From: Maratus speciosus
Taxonomy: Eukaryota; Arthropoda; Arachnida; Araneae; Salticidae
Length of the DNA: 64,000 bases
Direction of reading: 5' to 3'
NCBI GenBank assembly: GCA_963932465.1
Contig: OZ010800.1
Coordinates: 97,979,307-98,043,306, forward strand
Shown piece after piece: positions 12,721 to 23,983 of this stretch. Position numbers and translations under genes: made by a program. Numbering within the stretch: position 1 is the stretch's first letter; the number at the start of each line of letters is the position of its first letter. The notes beneath the pieces are model-generated. The model made no database searches. It saw only the letters and a list, made by a program, of their open reading frames with translations, and was not told the origin of the DNA.

Positions 12721-13335
12721 AGATATATAGAAATCCTCGTAACCTTTTGTACACGGAATAATGCTGCTATATTGGGATTAAAAATATATCTTTTGTATGG
12801 TATAAAGGCTTCTAGTTAAAATACTTCTGGACATTGAAATGATGCCATTCTTATGGATAGTAAAGTGAAGAAATAAAAAGGAATTTTGCATTACGGAGAT
12901 ATGTTATTTTCTTTTCGCTTTCGAAAAGATTTTTCCCCTTTTTCATGTCTGAGAAGAAGGAATTTCTGGGTATATTCTCAAAGTATTCTTTTGTTGACTG
13001 AATAATGTGAGCTATATTTGTAATTTTTTAGCATTGAGTATTTACCAATTTTTAAAAAGAATTTATGTAGAAGATATGTTTTAGAAAAAAAAATATATAT
13101 AACATATATTCTACAAAGGTCCACTTAAAATACATCTGCACAAATTTCTATCACAGAAATTTTACGATTATGGATGGTAAAGTGAAGACGTGAAAAGGAA
13201 TTTCACATTACGGAAATATGTTCTTTTCTATTTGCTTTCTAAAAGGGTTTGTTATACATTATGTTTATGTTCAAAAAGTTCAATTTCTGTTGAAATTTTG
13301 GAAGTATTTTAATATACATAAAGATGCTGCTTCAG

Positions 13336-13600
13336 GGTCTGTCCAGTAAGTAATGAGATTGATTCCATAAAATTCATTTATTTGAAGATAATTTTACAGA
13401 CACTCAATATTCTTCAAAATAGCCTTCTCTTGCATTAATACACCGTTGCCGAAAACTCTGCTCCCATTTATGACCGTCTGAAAGTAGTGAACTGCAATGC
13501 TGCTCAGAACGCGCATTACCTTTTTCTTCAAGTTCTCCAGATTGTCAAAACAATGTTCTGGTAAGTTGATTTTAATCCAGGTGTTATGTAATAACATCCT
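13336..13600 (-). pseudogene. mariner-like element, 3' end (C-terminus of transposase plus TIR)
   Basis: The minus strand encodes a mariner-type C-terminal tail: an aromatic HYFQTVINGSEQSF-like segment, then RQRCINAREGYFEEY followed by a stop. The last part is in a different frame from the first, so there is at least one frameshift. Downstream at 13336-13356 is GGGTCTGTCCAGTAAGTAATG, which looks like a mariner terminal repeat. The catalytic part and the other end are missing. The piece lies just beyond the BEL/Pao LTR. Confidence 0.6.
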
Positions 13601-13849
13601 TTCCAATTAAAATTAATTTAAAAAACTATTTTAAAATATTTAAATTAAATCAAAAAACTTCTTTACTTTCAAATTTTAAATTCTACCTTTAAATATTCAT
13701 TAATTTTCGTTAAGTTCGTTTTTCAGTTAAATTTCACTTAAAAGCAATTTTAAATTAATCGCCATAAAAGATCGTCAAAAATTATCAATAAAATAATAAA
13801 TCTTAAAATTAATACTTTCTACCGTAATAGAATTCATATTGCGTTTTTA

Positions 13850-14145
13850 ACTACAATCACTTACACTACTGCTGTTTCGTTCACATAAACACCAAAGCGG
13901 ACTGTTAACACGAATTTATTATAACACTAAATATTTGCGAGCCAACAGCGGCTTACTACATTCCATCATTTTTCACATTCTACAACCACACGAATCTAAA
14001 TAGAATAAAACACTGTGTTGCCACATGCGGAAAAAAAGAACAAGAAACTTACATGGATTCGGAGCACACGAAACCACGGAATATGCAGCAGACGATACTT
14101 ACATAAACATTCTGGCCTCCGTTGAAATCTCCTGGGATTTCAACA
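13850..14145 (-). repeat. Candidate 3' LTR of the BEL/Pao element
   Basis: Immediately after the last codons of the integrase frame, the minus strand reads TGTTGAAATCCCAGGAGATT from 14145. It starts with TG and contains a small stem (GAAATCCC/GGAGATTTC), as LTR starts often do. A TATA-poor ~290-bp segment follows, with ATAATAAATTCGTG as a possible polyadenylation signal. The far end near 13850 is a guess. I could not find a matching 5' LTR upstream of gag. Confidence 0.45.
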
Positions 14146-14228
14146 AGTAGTTAGCTGCTTACAATTTATAACTATAATGAAAGATCAATTAATAACGCAA
14201 ACAAATTAATACAAAAAATAGAAAAATA

Positions 14229-15565
14229 TTACACTTTTCTGAGTTCACAGCTTTTAGTTTCTATAGGAAGAGGACACAGATTCACTATTGGACGATCGAT
14301 GACACAACTACTAGTCTTGATCGTAACAACTCTGACCTTATTGTCTGAACCTGGATGAACAGTTATTATTCGTCCTAACTTCCATTTAAGTGTTGGAAGG
14401 TTGTCATCTTTGATGAGGACTAAGTCATTGACTTCTAAATCTCGTTGACTTTTTTGCCATTTAGGTCTTTGCTGAAGTTGAGACAGGTATTCCCGGCTCC
14501 ATCTTTTCCAAAATTGCTGAAGAATAAACTGTCTCACTTGCCATCTATCAAGATAACTCAAAGGACTGTGACTTTTATCTTGTTCATGTATGGCAGTTAG
14601 AGAAGTTCCAACTACGAAGTGACTGGCGTTAGAGCAGTTAAGTCTGTTGGTTCAGATGATATGGGACACAGTGGCCTAGAGTTGAGACAATCTTCAACTT
14701 GCGTAATCAAGGTTTGGAACTCAAGATATGTTAAGACAGTGTCACCAACGATTTTCTTCAGATGCAATTTCATTTATTTTACTGCAGATTCCCAAAGTCC
14801 ACCAAAGTGTGGAGCAGAAGGCGGATTAAAAGTCCAGCGTATTTCCTCTAACGACAAAAATTTGTTTATTTATTCATTCTGCTTGCACTGCAAAAGATAT
14901 TTGTTGATTTCTTTTTCTGCACCTTTGAAGTTGGTTCCACAATCACTAAAAATCTCAAAAGGTTTCTCTCTTCTTGCGATAAATCGTTTTAATGCACTTA
15001 AAAGAATGCCTTTGTTGAAAGATCTTCTACAACTTCAAGATGGACTGCTTTGATGACGAAGCAGACAAATACACACACATAGGGTTTAAATGATTTTAGA
15101 CCGCGACCTGCATGATATTTAATCATGAATGGTCCTGAAAAATCTGTTCCAACTCGATGAAATGGTCGTGACTGTATTACCCTAGATGCTGGAAGATTAG
15201 CCATTATTTGTTTTGCAGTTTGAGCTCTATATCTGCAGCATGTAACACAAGTTCTTACTATTTTCCGAATAACAGACATAGCAGTAATGATCCAAAATTT
15301 CTGTCTAAATAAAGAAAGAAGAAGCTCTGGAGCTGCATGGAAATATTTTTTCATGAAAATGTTTAATTATGATCTTAGTCACATGTTGCTTTGATGGTAA
15401 TAAGATTGGGTGCTTTTCATTCTCTGACAGCTGTGCGTTTTTCAGTCTTCCTCCTACTCTTAATATTTTGTTATCCTCTAAAATTGGACACAAACAAACG
15501 AAACTGCTATTTGTAGGTATCTCTTTTCCAGCTTCTAAACATAGAATTTCTTTATTGAAGTTCAT
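14229..15565 (-). pseudogene. BEL/Pao integrase region
   Basis: From 15565 downward, in several frames: the pre-integrase zinc-binding part (VGGRLKNAQL, HPILLPSKQHVTKIIIKHFHEK), the CVTCCRYRA segment, then the catalytic core. The three acidic residues are recognisable as VGTDFSGPF, SDCGTNFKGA (near 14970-14940) and FGGLWESAVK (near 14800-14780). The C-terminal segment at 14229-14561 (QVRQFILQQFWKRW, DLVLIKDDNLP, WKLGRI) matches the BEL DUF5641-type tail. Frames shift near 15320, and several stops interrupt the 14560-15000 part, so it is non-functional. The product would insert the reverse-transcribed copy into the genome. Confidence 0.85.
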
Positions 15566-15649
15566 TTGTTGAAATATTCAAATAATGCAGCGTGTTGCGG
15601 CTTGAATTTCTTTGCTTGATAAAAAGGATGTATTTCTTTCTACCTGTGT

Positions 15650-16269
15650 TACGTTTGAATTGGAGATGAATCTCAATAGCCAAGCAAATATGCGTTGCAA
15701 CTTGGAAAAAGAAGATATTTTTCATATAATATCAAGTTCTTTTACATTTTCAGAAACTACAAATGATAATGTTTTACGTGCTTCTGGTAATTCTTCTTCA
15801 TTTATGGTAATAGGTTCATGCACGGGAACCTCATTGCTTCTTAACCACAGTGGGTCGTTCCACCACAAGTCATGGGACAGTAGTTCTGCAGGAAGCAACC
15901 CACGTGATGCACAATCAGCAGGATTTTCTTTTCCGTTCACACGGTTCCAATTCTCAGCTGGTAAAATAGATTGGATTTCAGATACTCTGTTGGCTACAAA
16001 GACTTGCCATCTTTTAGGATTTGATCTTAGCCACGACAATACAATTTGTGAATCGCTCCATGCGTGCACAGAATCAGGTTTTATATGTAATGCATCTCCA
16101 ACCGCCTGTATTAAGTGTGCCAGCAATACTGCAGCACATAATTCCAGTCTTGGAATCGTGATAGGTTTAAGTGGTGCTACGCGAGTTTTAGCTGTTAAAA
16201 GTTTCACTTCAGTGTTAGAGTTATCACAAGTTTTAACGTAAATAACTGTTGAATAACCCTTTTCTGAAG
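15650..16269 (-). pseudogene. BEL/Pao RNase H region
   Basis: Minus strand, 16207-15722 is one open stretch: TEVKLLTAKTRVAPLK, TIPRLELCAAVLLA, HAWSDSQIVLSWLR, VFVANRVSEI and NPADCASRGLLP. These are the conserved stations of the BEL/Pao RNase H and following region. The first catalytic aspartate lies in the GFCDASEQ motif at about 16520-16540, which is separated from this stretch by the hAT-type MITE at 16270-16514. RNase H would degrade the RNA strand during reverse transcription. Confidence 0.85.
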
Positions 16270-16514
16270 CAATGGCGTGGCGTGAAAATTTTCGGTGGTC
16301 ATCGCAATTATTTAAGTTTGTGGTGAAAAATTATTAACTCTAAAATTCAATGGTTGAATGTTCAAAAAAGAAACTTTAAATCTTACCTTCACTTATACAT
16401 GAACTCCAAATGTTCTGCTAAAACTGGATCGTAGAGTTTTAAAAGCTTATTAAGAGTTTTAAAATATTGCTTGGTCATCGCCGCATCCAGCGATGACCGG
16501 ACGCCACGCCACTG
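16270..16514. mobile_element. 245-bp hAT-type MITE inserted in the BEL/Pao RNase H
   Basis: The ends are inverted repeats (CAATGGCGTGGCGT on the left; reverse complement of the right end CAGTGGCGTGGCGT). It is flanked by an exact 8-bp duplication TTCTGAAG at 16262-16269 and 16515-16522. An 8-bp duplication with a CARTGG terminus is the hAT signature. A longer sub-terminal similarity (GGTCATCGC on both sides) continues inward. It encodes nothing. Removing it and one duplication restores continuity of the host RNase H frame, so it is younger than the retrotransposon. Confidence 0.9.
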
Positions 16515-16694
16515 TTCTGAAGCATCACAAAATCCGTGAAGTTCACATCGAGAATAATTGTGCAAGATGACTTTTCTAGGTATATATATGAAATTTAAGA
16601 GTTTGACTTCTTGGCACAAAATTTTCCACTTTTGATCAATATTCTCTCGTACTGGGCCATCCCATGATAATTGTAATTTACACAGTTCTTGAAG

Positions 16695-16800
16695 GATCAG
16701 TGTGTGTGTGGTGACGGCAGTAGTAGATGGAAACCGCTGGGTGGGGCTTGTGAGTGCTTAAGCCATTTGGTAGGCCTCCCCACCTAGCTGACCCTTGTAG
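16695..16800. repeat. ~100-bp repeat interrupting the BEL/Pao pol frame
   Basis: The segment from GTGGTGACGGCAGTAGTAG to CCCCACCTAGCTGA is shared with 36432-36525 at roughly 85-90% identity. The retrotransposon reading FDPLGWIAHFVIL (upstream) is broken here, and the homology resumes at LILQELCKLQLSWDGPV on the other side. The block is therefore an insertion. It has an imperfect hairpin (GGTGGGGC near one end, CCCCACC near the other). No clear target duplication can be read and the class is unknown. Confidence 0.7.
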
Positions 16801-16806
16801 TTAGAA

Positions 16807-18683
16807 TTACAAAATGTGCAATCCATCCCAATGGATCAAAAGCGTTGATACAAATGACAGAATAATTCTTTTAGTAGGGACACTTTGATAATCTATATCA
16901 CTGAAATTACATTTGAACATATCATTATCAGCATGCCATTCTACTCCTACAACATTTATGGCTTTATTGCCCACTACACTATGCATATTATCATTAATTG
17001 TGTTTGGTAACCCAGCTTTTTTCAAAAGTGATGGTTCATTTGTGGACCATTTATGTAACTCAAACCCACCTTTTTTAGCATTTTCTGCAATTCATATATC
17101 AATTCATTACCTTCCTGACTATTCTCAACACCAGTTAAAACATCATCAACATAAAAATATCTTAAAACTACAGTCTTTGCTTTTGGGGAATTAAGACCCT
17201 CATCAATTGCTAACTGACTCAAAGTTTTAGTTGCAAGATATGGAGCAGCAGCAGTTCCATACGTGACAGTGTTTAAGCGAAAAACTTGTATTTGTTTATC
17301 TTGACTATCTCTCCATAATATTCTCTGAAAATCCATATCTTTGTCATGAATTTTTACCTTCCTATACATCATTCTTATATCAGCTGTGATTGCAATATTA
17401 TGAAATCTAAACATTGATAAAATGCAAATTAAATCATCTTGTGTTTTGGGACCAACCATCAGAGTGTCGTTTAAATATACACCTGTTGTTGTTTTAGCAC
17501 TCCCATCAAAAACTACTCTTAATTTGGTGGTTAAACTAGAACTATTCAAGACGAAGTGATGTGAGATGTAACAATGCTTATTCTCTAATTCACGATCTGT
17601 ATTTGAAACAAGGTTCATGTGGCCCAGAGATAAATATTCTTTCATAAATTGAACATATTGTTTGTAAATTTCTGGCATGGATATTAATCTCTTCTCAAGA
17701 TAAAGAAATCTTCTGTGTGCCATTTGGCGAAAATCACCTAAATTATCTCGATCCTGTTTAAACGGTAATGCGGCTGAGTAGCGGCCTGTATTTTCCCTGA
17801 AATGAGAACTCTCAAAATGTCTTTCACAAAGTTTTTCTTCAACTGTTAAATGTTGCACATTTGGAATTTTTTCTAATTCCCAGATTGAATTTACTAACTC
17901 GTCCGTTTTTGTACTTAAATGATTTACACATACTGGATCAGTTGCCAGAGTTTCAAAATTTGTAGTACCCAAAATTATCCAACCAAGTCTCGAATTTAAT
18001 GCAAATGGAAGGTGAGGTTCACGTTTGACAATTTCTCCAGTCATTAAATGCATAAATACATTTACACCAAATAGAATGTCAATTATTTTTGATTTTAAAA
18101 ATAATGGATCAGCTAACATTAAATCATTGATATTATTGCAAATGATTGAATGCAAAGACACATAGGGAATATTATCTGTCACCTTATCCATCACGAATGC
18201 TGATGTTGATAGTCTAAGATCACTTTTGAAGTGAGAAGTGAATAATAAATCAACTTCCCCATTACTCACAGTATTAAATGTTCCCAAACATGACACAGAG
18301 ATAGAACTATCTTTGACCTTTAATCCTAATTTATTTACACATTCTTGTGAAATAAATGACCTCTGAGAGCCAGTATCACATAAACATCTGTATTTTATAA
18401 ACTCTTGATTAGAATTTTGAACTTTTACTAATGCGGTACACAACAAAATATGGCTCTTTTGATTACAAATTTCGTTTGACTCATAATGAGAAGCACGGAC
18501 TGTAGACGAAACATTTTCACTTTCTGACTCAACTTTTTTAGGGATAAATTCTTGTGCATGTGGAGACATACCATTTGACTGATTCTTATTCCTTGAATAA
18601 TTTACTATGTGCAAAACACTATGATGTTTCTTAAAGCAATGATGGCACGTATTTAAACTCTTACATTTATTGAGGAAATGCAT
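16807..18683 (-). pseudogene. BEL/Pao protease and reverse transcriptase (longest open stretch 17022-18683, 553 codons)
   Basis: This is the best-preserved part of the retrotransposon. In order: a gag-end zinc-finger segment (CKSLNTCHHCFKKHH, residues ~8-23); an aspartic protease with CDTGSQRSF at residues ~101-109; a linker typical of DUF1758/DUF1759 BEL proteins; then the RT. The RT shows LRVVFDGSAKT, LNDTLMVGP, ADIRMMYRKV (usually KMFH/MFL), FRLNTVTYGTAAAPYLA and the catalytic YVDDVL box with both aspartates. The frame ends at 17022 after KKVGLSYINGP. It resumes shifted at about 17025-16807 with the RT thumb region (KAINVVGVEW, FDPLGWIAHF), a point where most relatives read straight through. 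The product would copy element RNA to DNA in cytoplasmic particles. It is not intact because gag, thumb and integrase all carry breaks. Confidence 0.9.
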
Positions 18684-19773
18684 ATTAGATAAGTAATTGA
18701 AACAATAATGATTACGTTTTACGAAATCAATTCGTTATTGAACAGGTAAATTAAGAAACTTTGAGCACTTAGCTAAACTATGGTCTTCCTTACAATAACC
18801 ACAACCTAACGTAGCTACAAAAGCATTACTCTTATTCGGAACTACAGATTTAGGTACCTTATTTACCACTAGCTTGCTATTTTGAAGAGCTCTTGCATAA
18901 TTCTTAAGAAATTCGATTAAGTTTTTAAGTTTCGGAATTTCCCCCGCTTTTAAGCTGACGTTCCCACCACAATTTTGTAGAAGGATCCAATTTTTTCAAA
19001 ATTAAATAAGTCATTAATGTATCACTAAATTTGTCAATGGTTTGGTTCAATACTTCTAATGAGCAAATGACTTCATTAATGCTGTCAACTAGATTTAAAA
19101 TAGCAGTAGCTGATTCTGTTTGAATAGTTGGTAAACTTAAAAATCGTTTAATATATGTAAATATTTGTTCTCGCTTATTTGAATATCTTTCGTCTAATAG
19201 ATTCCATGCAATCTCAAAATTAGATTTCGAAATTTGAATAGACTGAATGACGCGATACGCTTCACCTTTCGACGAAGCCTTCAAATACTGTAATTTTTGA
19301 GCATTAGATATACTTGTATTGCTGTTTACGAATGCATTGAAAAGATCCTTAAACGCTATCCATTCTGTTATATTATCTCCAAAAGTAGGTAATGATAACC
19401 TAGGTAATTTAATATTCTTAAACACGTTTTCTGACATTACACTATCAGATTTAATTTCACTCTTATTTAACTCAGCATTTTGTATTTTCAACATTTTTTC
19501 ACCCTTAAATTTCCACAAATCAATTTTATCTGATATTTCCTGTGCACTATCTATCTCATTTTCTAATTGTTTAGGTTATGTAATTAAAACTTCAATTTCC
19601 CTATCCAGTTTTTTTAGATCCGTTTCTTTCTGTTTTAATAATTCAATATTTTCTTCTAATTCTATTACATTAATGTCATCACTTGCGATTATACTTTCGA
19701 TTTTCTTAATGTAATTTGTTACACTACTCCGTAGATCAGTTCTTTTTGTTTTTAAAGATACCAGTTTACTCAT
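18684..19773 (-). pseudogene. BEL/Pao gag region
   Basis: The gag starts with MSKLVSLKTKRTDLRS at 19773 and has a coiled-coil-like N-terminus (ELEENIELLKQKETDLKKL). A TAA stop at 19576 breaks it. It continues in the same frame with the DUF1759-type core (LPRLSLPTFGDNITEWIAFK, LQYLKASSKGEAYRVIQ, LLDERYSNK). One extra G in a GGGGG run near 18947 shifts the frame; the next frame reads LKNLIEFLKNYARAL. A zinc knuckle (CGYCKEDHSLAKC) follows near 18800. A CAA-to-TAA type stop after LNLPVQ is another lesion. Gag would form the particle that packages element RNA. Confidence 0.85.
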
Positions 19774-20625
19774 TTTTGCTTAAATCAAGTACAAAACTAG
19801 TTCTAAAATATCTAAACTGTACACTTTCAAAATAATTCTACACTTTTAAATACAAATTATTTTTAGACATGAAATAGAATGTTCAAAGTTAACTTACCTC
19901 ACAACCTGAGGTCATTTTTCTTTCGATATCACACGATTTCCATCGACAGACGATATCATACTGCAGTTCATAAATTGTTCGATTGTACTCTTTTATTTTT
20001 CACTAGCGTTCCGGCTAGACTTGTACTGCTGGAAGTGTTATCATATAACTGATATAAACACCCTTGATACCACTTCAGCAGGTTGTTATTTTTTTAATGC
20101 CATAAAAATACTATTATTTATATATTTTGATTATTATTATTATTTTATAAAGTGTGTATGTGTATATAGAGTGTGTTCTTACATGTATTTATTTTGATTA
20201 TTATTATTGTTATTTGATATAAATATGCTCATATATGTATCTACGCTGTAAAGCCTTAATAAGAGAACGACTGCACAGTTGGATCTTATCTTTAAAGGGG
20301 ATCTTTTTAGATAGACACGAAGTCTCCAAGTTTAACAAAAGGTTGACATAAAATGCCAAGCTGTATTTACGACTAGATGTAAGATTATTTATTGGTCCTA
20401 ATAAAGAAGTCGTAAAAGATGGACCACACGGGCGATAGAAGAAAGCCCGGGGTTTCCACATCCCATGATCGCTGACGTTCAGGGGGCGGAGCACTGTATA
20501 CCCGAAAAAGTGTAATACCAAACCACAGGTTTGCGAGAAGACGGAAAAAGAGGGTGTAGGCAAGACTGACCGTCCATTTGATGAAGGGGGCAAAGGACCA
20601 TCCTCCATATTGTTATTACGAGGGG
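19774..20625. other. Region 5' of the BEL/Pao gag; no matching LTR found
   Basis: This should hold the 5' leader and 5' LTR of the minus-strand BEL/Pao element. I find no copy of the TGTTGAAATCCC sequence that opens the 3' LTR candidate, so the 5' LTR is lost or too diverged. 20.25-20.61 kb is noticeably less AT-rich and has a polypurine run (GAAGGGGGCAAAGGA) near 20583. That could be the 3' end of a different plus-strand retroelement whose LTR begins at about 20626. Confidence 0.4.
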
Positions 20626-21095
20626 ATGTCGTAAGCGAAGAATGAAGTTATAGTCAGATGCGTTAGATATCCCAATAGAGATGGTTTAATAGTGAGTTCA
20701 ATTCGAGTTCTCAACTCTGAGGGTTTAATAAGAGATTAGTTCTATTTCTCAACTATGAAGGATGTTTTAAAAGACTTTTGCTGTTTCTCAACAAAGTTGT
20801 TCCAGTTCTCAATTATGATAGTTTAATAAAGATGAGTTCTATTCCGCAAAAGGGATAGTTAAACCCAGATGTCCTAAGTGTTTCAACGATGCTTCTAACA
20901 ATGATTACGGGTTATTCGGGTCGTGTTTTCCCGCTAAGGGACGGCCCTAAGAACGGCAGTTCGTGGACTTTGATACATCACCTGTTTTAAATAAATTTGT
21001 GAACATTTCCTAGAGTGTAAAAAAACATTCAACGAGCCACGGATATCAGTGTGATTTAAAACTACGAGTAAGCCTCTACTACAGAAGGTATGTGC
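20626..21095 (+). repeat. LTR-like segment (tentative)
   Basis: The segment begins TGTCGTAAGCGAAG directly after a short purine run (CGAGGGGA), contains AAATAAATTTGTGAAC as a possible polyadenylation signal near 20990, and ends near CTCTACTACA. I have no second copy to confirm it. A PBS-like stretch (TTTGGGGCAGTTTTGGAG) lies further right near 21500, so the true right border could be near 21497 instead. Confidence 0.25.
20690..20850 (+). repeat. Degenerate minisatellite, ~50-bp units
   Basis: Three to four units share a GAGTTCTATTTCTCAACTATGA-like core followed by GGTTTAATAA-like sequence (near 20695, 20730, 20775 and 20812-20830). Such internal repeats are common in U3 regions of LTRs, which fits the LTR-like reading of this segment. 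Confidence 0.5.
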
Positions 21096-21499
21096 TATTC
21101 AATATTTTTGTATTCCCATTGTTTTAATAATCTATGTTGTGCTAGGGATGTACAATTTATGGTATCCAAGCAATTAATTAATATTTGTAATGATAATTTA
21201 AAAGGTAAACTTAATGCAAATACTAATTCAATTTCGTTCTTTGGAACGCTGGTGTCTTGTGACACAATTCTATTTTATTTTGTAAATATGTAAATTAACT
21301 GTAAATAAACTTGTTGTTTATAGTTAATTTTGGCTATGTTTTTAATACAACATGAGTCCATTGTTTTAATTTAATGTAAGTTTTATTTCAGATTATGAAC
21401 TTCTTTATTATGTTATTTATGCGTAGTTTCGATAGGTTTTATTTAGATATAACTGCGCGGTCTATACGCTATTTCTTCACTAAAATTACACAACACAGT

Positions 21500-22553
21500 T
21501 TGGGGCAGTTTTGGAGATGTGATTCCTCCCGCCTCAATTTAAGATAATTATGGTTAATCTAATTATCAGGAATAGCCAGGACCATTATTCAATTATTACG
21601 ATCACAAATGTTTGTTTATAAATTATAATGTTTTTAAATACCCACTATAATAATTCAGGTACAGTAATTGAGGAATAGTTAACCTGCAATTACTAAGGTA
21701 ATTACATTTATTACCAATTATTTTTCCCCCACCTTCATGATTGGTGTTCACCCTGTCCCCAATCGGTTGTATGTCTGGGTAGTTAAGTTGGTGCCGGTAT
21801 ATGGACCTGGATCTGCCCGGAAAATACAAGATTCATTTAACTTCGGTGGTTTCCGTGACTTTCAGGATTTTTTTGGAGTTATTGTTAATATTACCTGTTA
21901 CATGGAATTAATATTATTTTATTATAGTGGTATTTTTAGACAAAAAAATAAAAATGCGTTACTCATGATTGCTAACATTAAAATAAATTCTAAAAATTAG
22001 TCTTGGTACCAATGAATTGTATGAATTATTTCTGACTTGTTTTTCCCAAAAAGTGTATGTCTCAACGAATTTATATTTTGAACAAGAAAAGTGTTGTAAT
22101 GAAACAATATTTTATAATTGAAGTGTAGCTTATACTGTGTGTGTAGGGAATTTCAGGTTATTATTAGTAGAAAAAGTTGCATTTATTCAATAAAAATTTG
22201 CAATTACTTGTGAGAATTATAAAAAAAAAAAAAAATTGAAACAATTATTGAAATGAAAAGAGAAAAATCTTTTTCATAAATAAATTGTAATTATTGAAGT
22301 ATGATAAAGAAAAATCATACAGTATCGAAAAAGATTTCATGGTTGTGTTTAAAATAAGTAAGAAGTGCTGATTATTTTTGAAAAATTATTAGAGTGTTTA
22401 TTTAGGGTACTGAGTAAAATTTATTGATTTTAGTAGAAAGAATTTATTGATTTATGTGTTATTGTGTATTATTTGTGCATTTTGGAGGAAAAATCACGAA
22501 AAATATTGTGTATTATTGCATTTATGTGTATAGGATTTTAGAAAATTTACTTT
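21500..22553. other. Possible leader of the gag-like pseudogene; otherwise AT-rich
   Basis: A PBS-like motif (TTTGGGGCAGTTTTGGAG) at about 21500 suits the start of a retrotransposon leader. The rest is AT-rich and has no coding frame I can support. Confidence 0.3.
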
Positions 22554-23983
22554 ATGACAAATAGAGATTATCGCAAAAGTAAAGATAATTCTCATTCAGG
22601 AGTTAGCACGCGTAAACAATTAAGAGAGGCAGTTAAACAATTTGAAGTAAATATGTCTCACGAAAAAGAGGAAAATTTATTATCTCAGGTGTTGAGTTTA
22701 ATCAACCCTTTTGATATAAAGAAAATTCCTAATGTAATATTATATTTAAAAGAATTTGATCAGTTCCTGGATAGGACAAATATAAAAGAGGATTTTAGGC
22801 TACAAATTCTAAAATCAAAATTTGTAGGAGTTGCACATGAAAAATTGGTACAAAATGACAATTTAAATTCTGAGCAAGACTATGCTAAATTTAAACAGAA
22901 AATTTTGGATGTTTTCTCAAAAAGAGAATTGTTTACAGAACAGCAGACGAAATTTAATCAAATAAAGCAAAAACCTAATCAAACTGTCAAAGAGTTTATA
23001 GAGGACTTTAACATTTTGGCCTATAAATATTTACAAACAACATGATATGATAATAATAAAGGTGCGAAGGAATTTTTTGAATTGATTAAAATAAATAAAT
23101 TTCTGGACGGAATTTCTTCGAATATTTCTTTAGAATTAAGGAAATGAGATATCAAAGAATTCTCTAAATTATGCGAAAAAGCATTGCACCTCGAAAATGC
23201 TTTCAATTCTTCAAAAATTGAACAGGTTAATAATGTGACGGAAAATGTAGAAATTAAAGATAAAGTTTACGAGAATTTATTAGAGCAAAATAAAGAACAA
23301 TTAAACTATATTTCAAAATTGACGGAGCAATGGAATGCATTGAATGTAAAGAAAAGTAGCAAAAATAAAGACGAAAGAGTTCAGGAAAATTATTGCGCGA
23401 TCTGTAAAACTAGTAAGCACGATTTACAGAATTGTTTTTTTAATGGTAAAACTAAAACAAAGAAACCTAATTTTCTTAGAAAACAGAATTCTGAAACTTT
23501 TAATCCTAGAAGTGATTATAACAGATTTAATGCAGGTTTCGGGTATCTATCTCCAAGTGTACAGGGATATCCCAATTTTAATCCCAATTTTAATCCCAAT
23601 TTTACTCCCAATTTTACACCCAATTTTATACCAAATTATCATAACAATCAACAGTATAATAATAATCATGGTTACTTACAACAGAATTATAGGTATGGGA
23701 ACTTGATAAATCTAATAGACAGAATTATTATGATAATTTTCAAGGGAATCGGAATTTTTCAGGGTATAATTCTGATTATTGTACGGATGATAATTTTTAT
23801 CCCAGGGGTTCGAACAATGGAAATTTTGTAGAGCAAAGGCAGAATTATCGGAAATCTAGTGCTAGACGTAAGGACTCGCAGAGTGATAATTTTGATAGGA
23901 ATAATGGTTCGCAGGATACTTCTAACAGGGGTTCGTGTAAAAAGTGCGATAGGGATAAAAGTAGACCTCCGGAGAAGACGTAG
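22554..23983 (+). pseudogene. Retrotransposon gag-like gene, broken by two TGA codons and one frameshift
   Basis: The frame opens with MTNRDYRKSKDN at 22554. A retrotransposon-gag-like helical domain follows (NPFDIKKIPNVILYLKEFDQF, FKQKILDVFSKRE, QKPNQTVKEFIEDFN). TGA stops occur in the same frame at 23043 and 23144 (after YLQTT and SLELRK), with homologous-looking sequence continuing across both. Further on is a CCHC zinc knuckle (CAICKTSKHDLQNC, about 23395-23440). Then comes an asparagine/tyrosine-rich tail with six 12-bp repeats encoding NFNPNF or NFTPNF (about 23570-23630). A one-base deletion near 23708 shifts the frame, and the intended tail runs to a TAG at 23983 (CKKCDRDKSRPPEKT). 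No protease or RT follows. It is a gag relic of an LTR retrotransposon (Ty3-like is possible), or a gag-derived gene that has decayed. Confidence 0.7.
23570..23632 (+). repeat. 12-bp minisatellite inside the gag-like pseudogene
   Basis: Units of the form CCCAATTTTAAT or CCCAATTTTACT occur five to six times in tandem, in frame, encoding repeated P-N-F-N or P-N-F-T. Confidence 0.9.

Larger units (their letters stand above)
10870..13330 (+). repeat. Three diverged copies of a ~130-bp repeat, two of them in tandem
   Basis: A block reading roughly TCTGGACATTGAAATG, GTAAAGTGAAGA, AAAAGGAATTT, ACGGAGATATGTT, TTTTCGCTTTC, AAAAGGATTT occurs at about 10880-11000, 12820-12935 and 13125-13250. The last two belong to a larger irregular duplication covering about 12.73-13.33 kb. 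That duplication also shares a GAATAATG...GCTATATT segment. Identity is low (perhaps 70-80%), so boundaries are approximate. The family is unknown. Confidence 0.5.

Noticed and set aside
14619..16241. Plus-strand frames at 14619-15053, 15369-15572 and 15612-16241 (up to 209 codons)
   Set aside because: They lie antisense to the BEL/Pao integrase and RNase H, whose motifs are clear on the minus strand.
19880..20060. 5' LTR of the BEL/Pao element
   Set aside because: Short shared words (TATCGTCTG, TCGTGTG) with the 3' LTR candidate are too few and badly spaced to count as homology.
20210..20608. 132-codon minus frame with proline-rich start
   Set aside because: No recognisable motif; the region looks more like a plus-strand retroelement 3' end, and the frame is probably chance.
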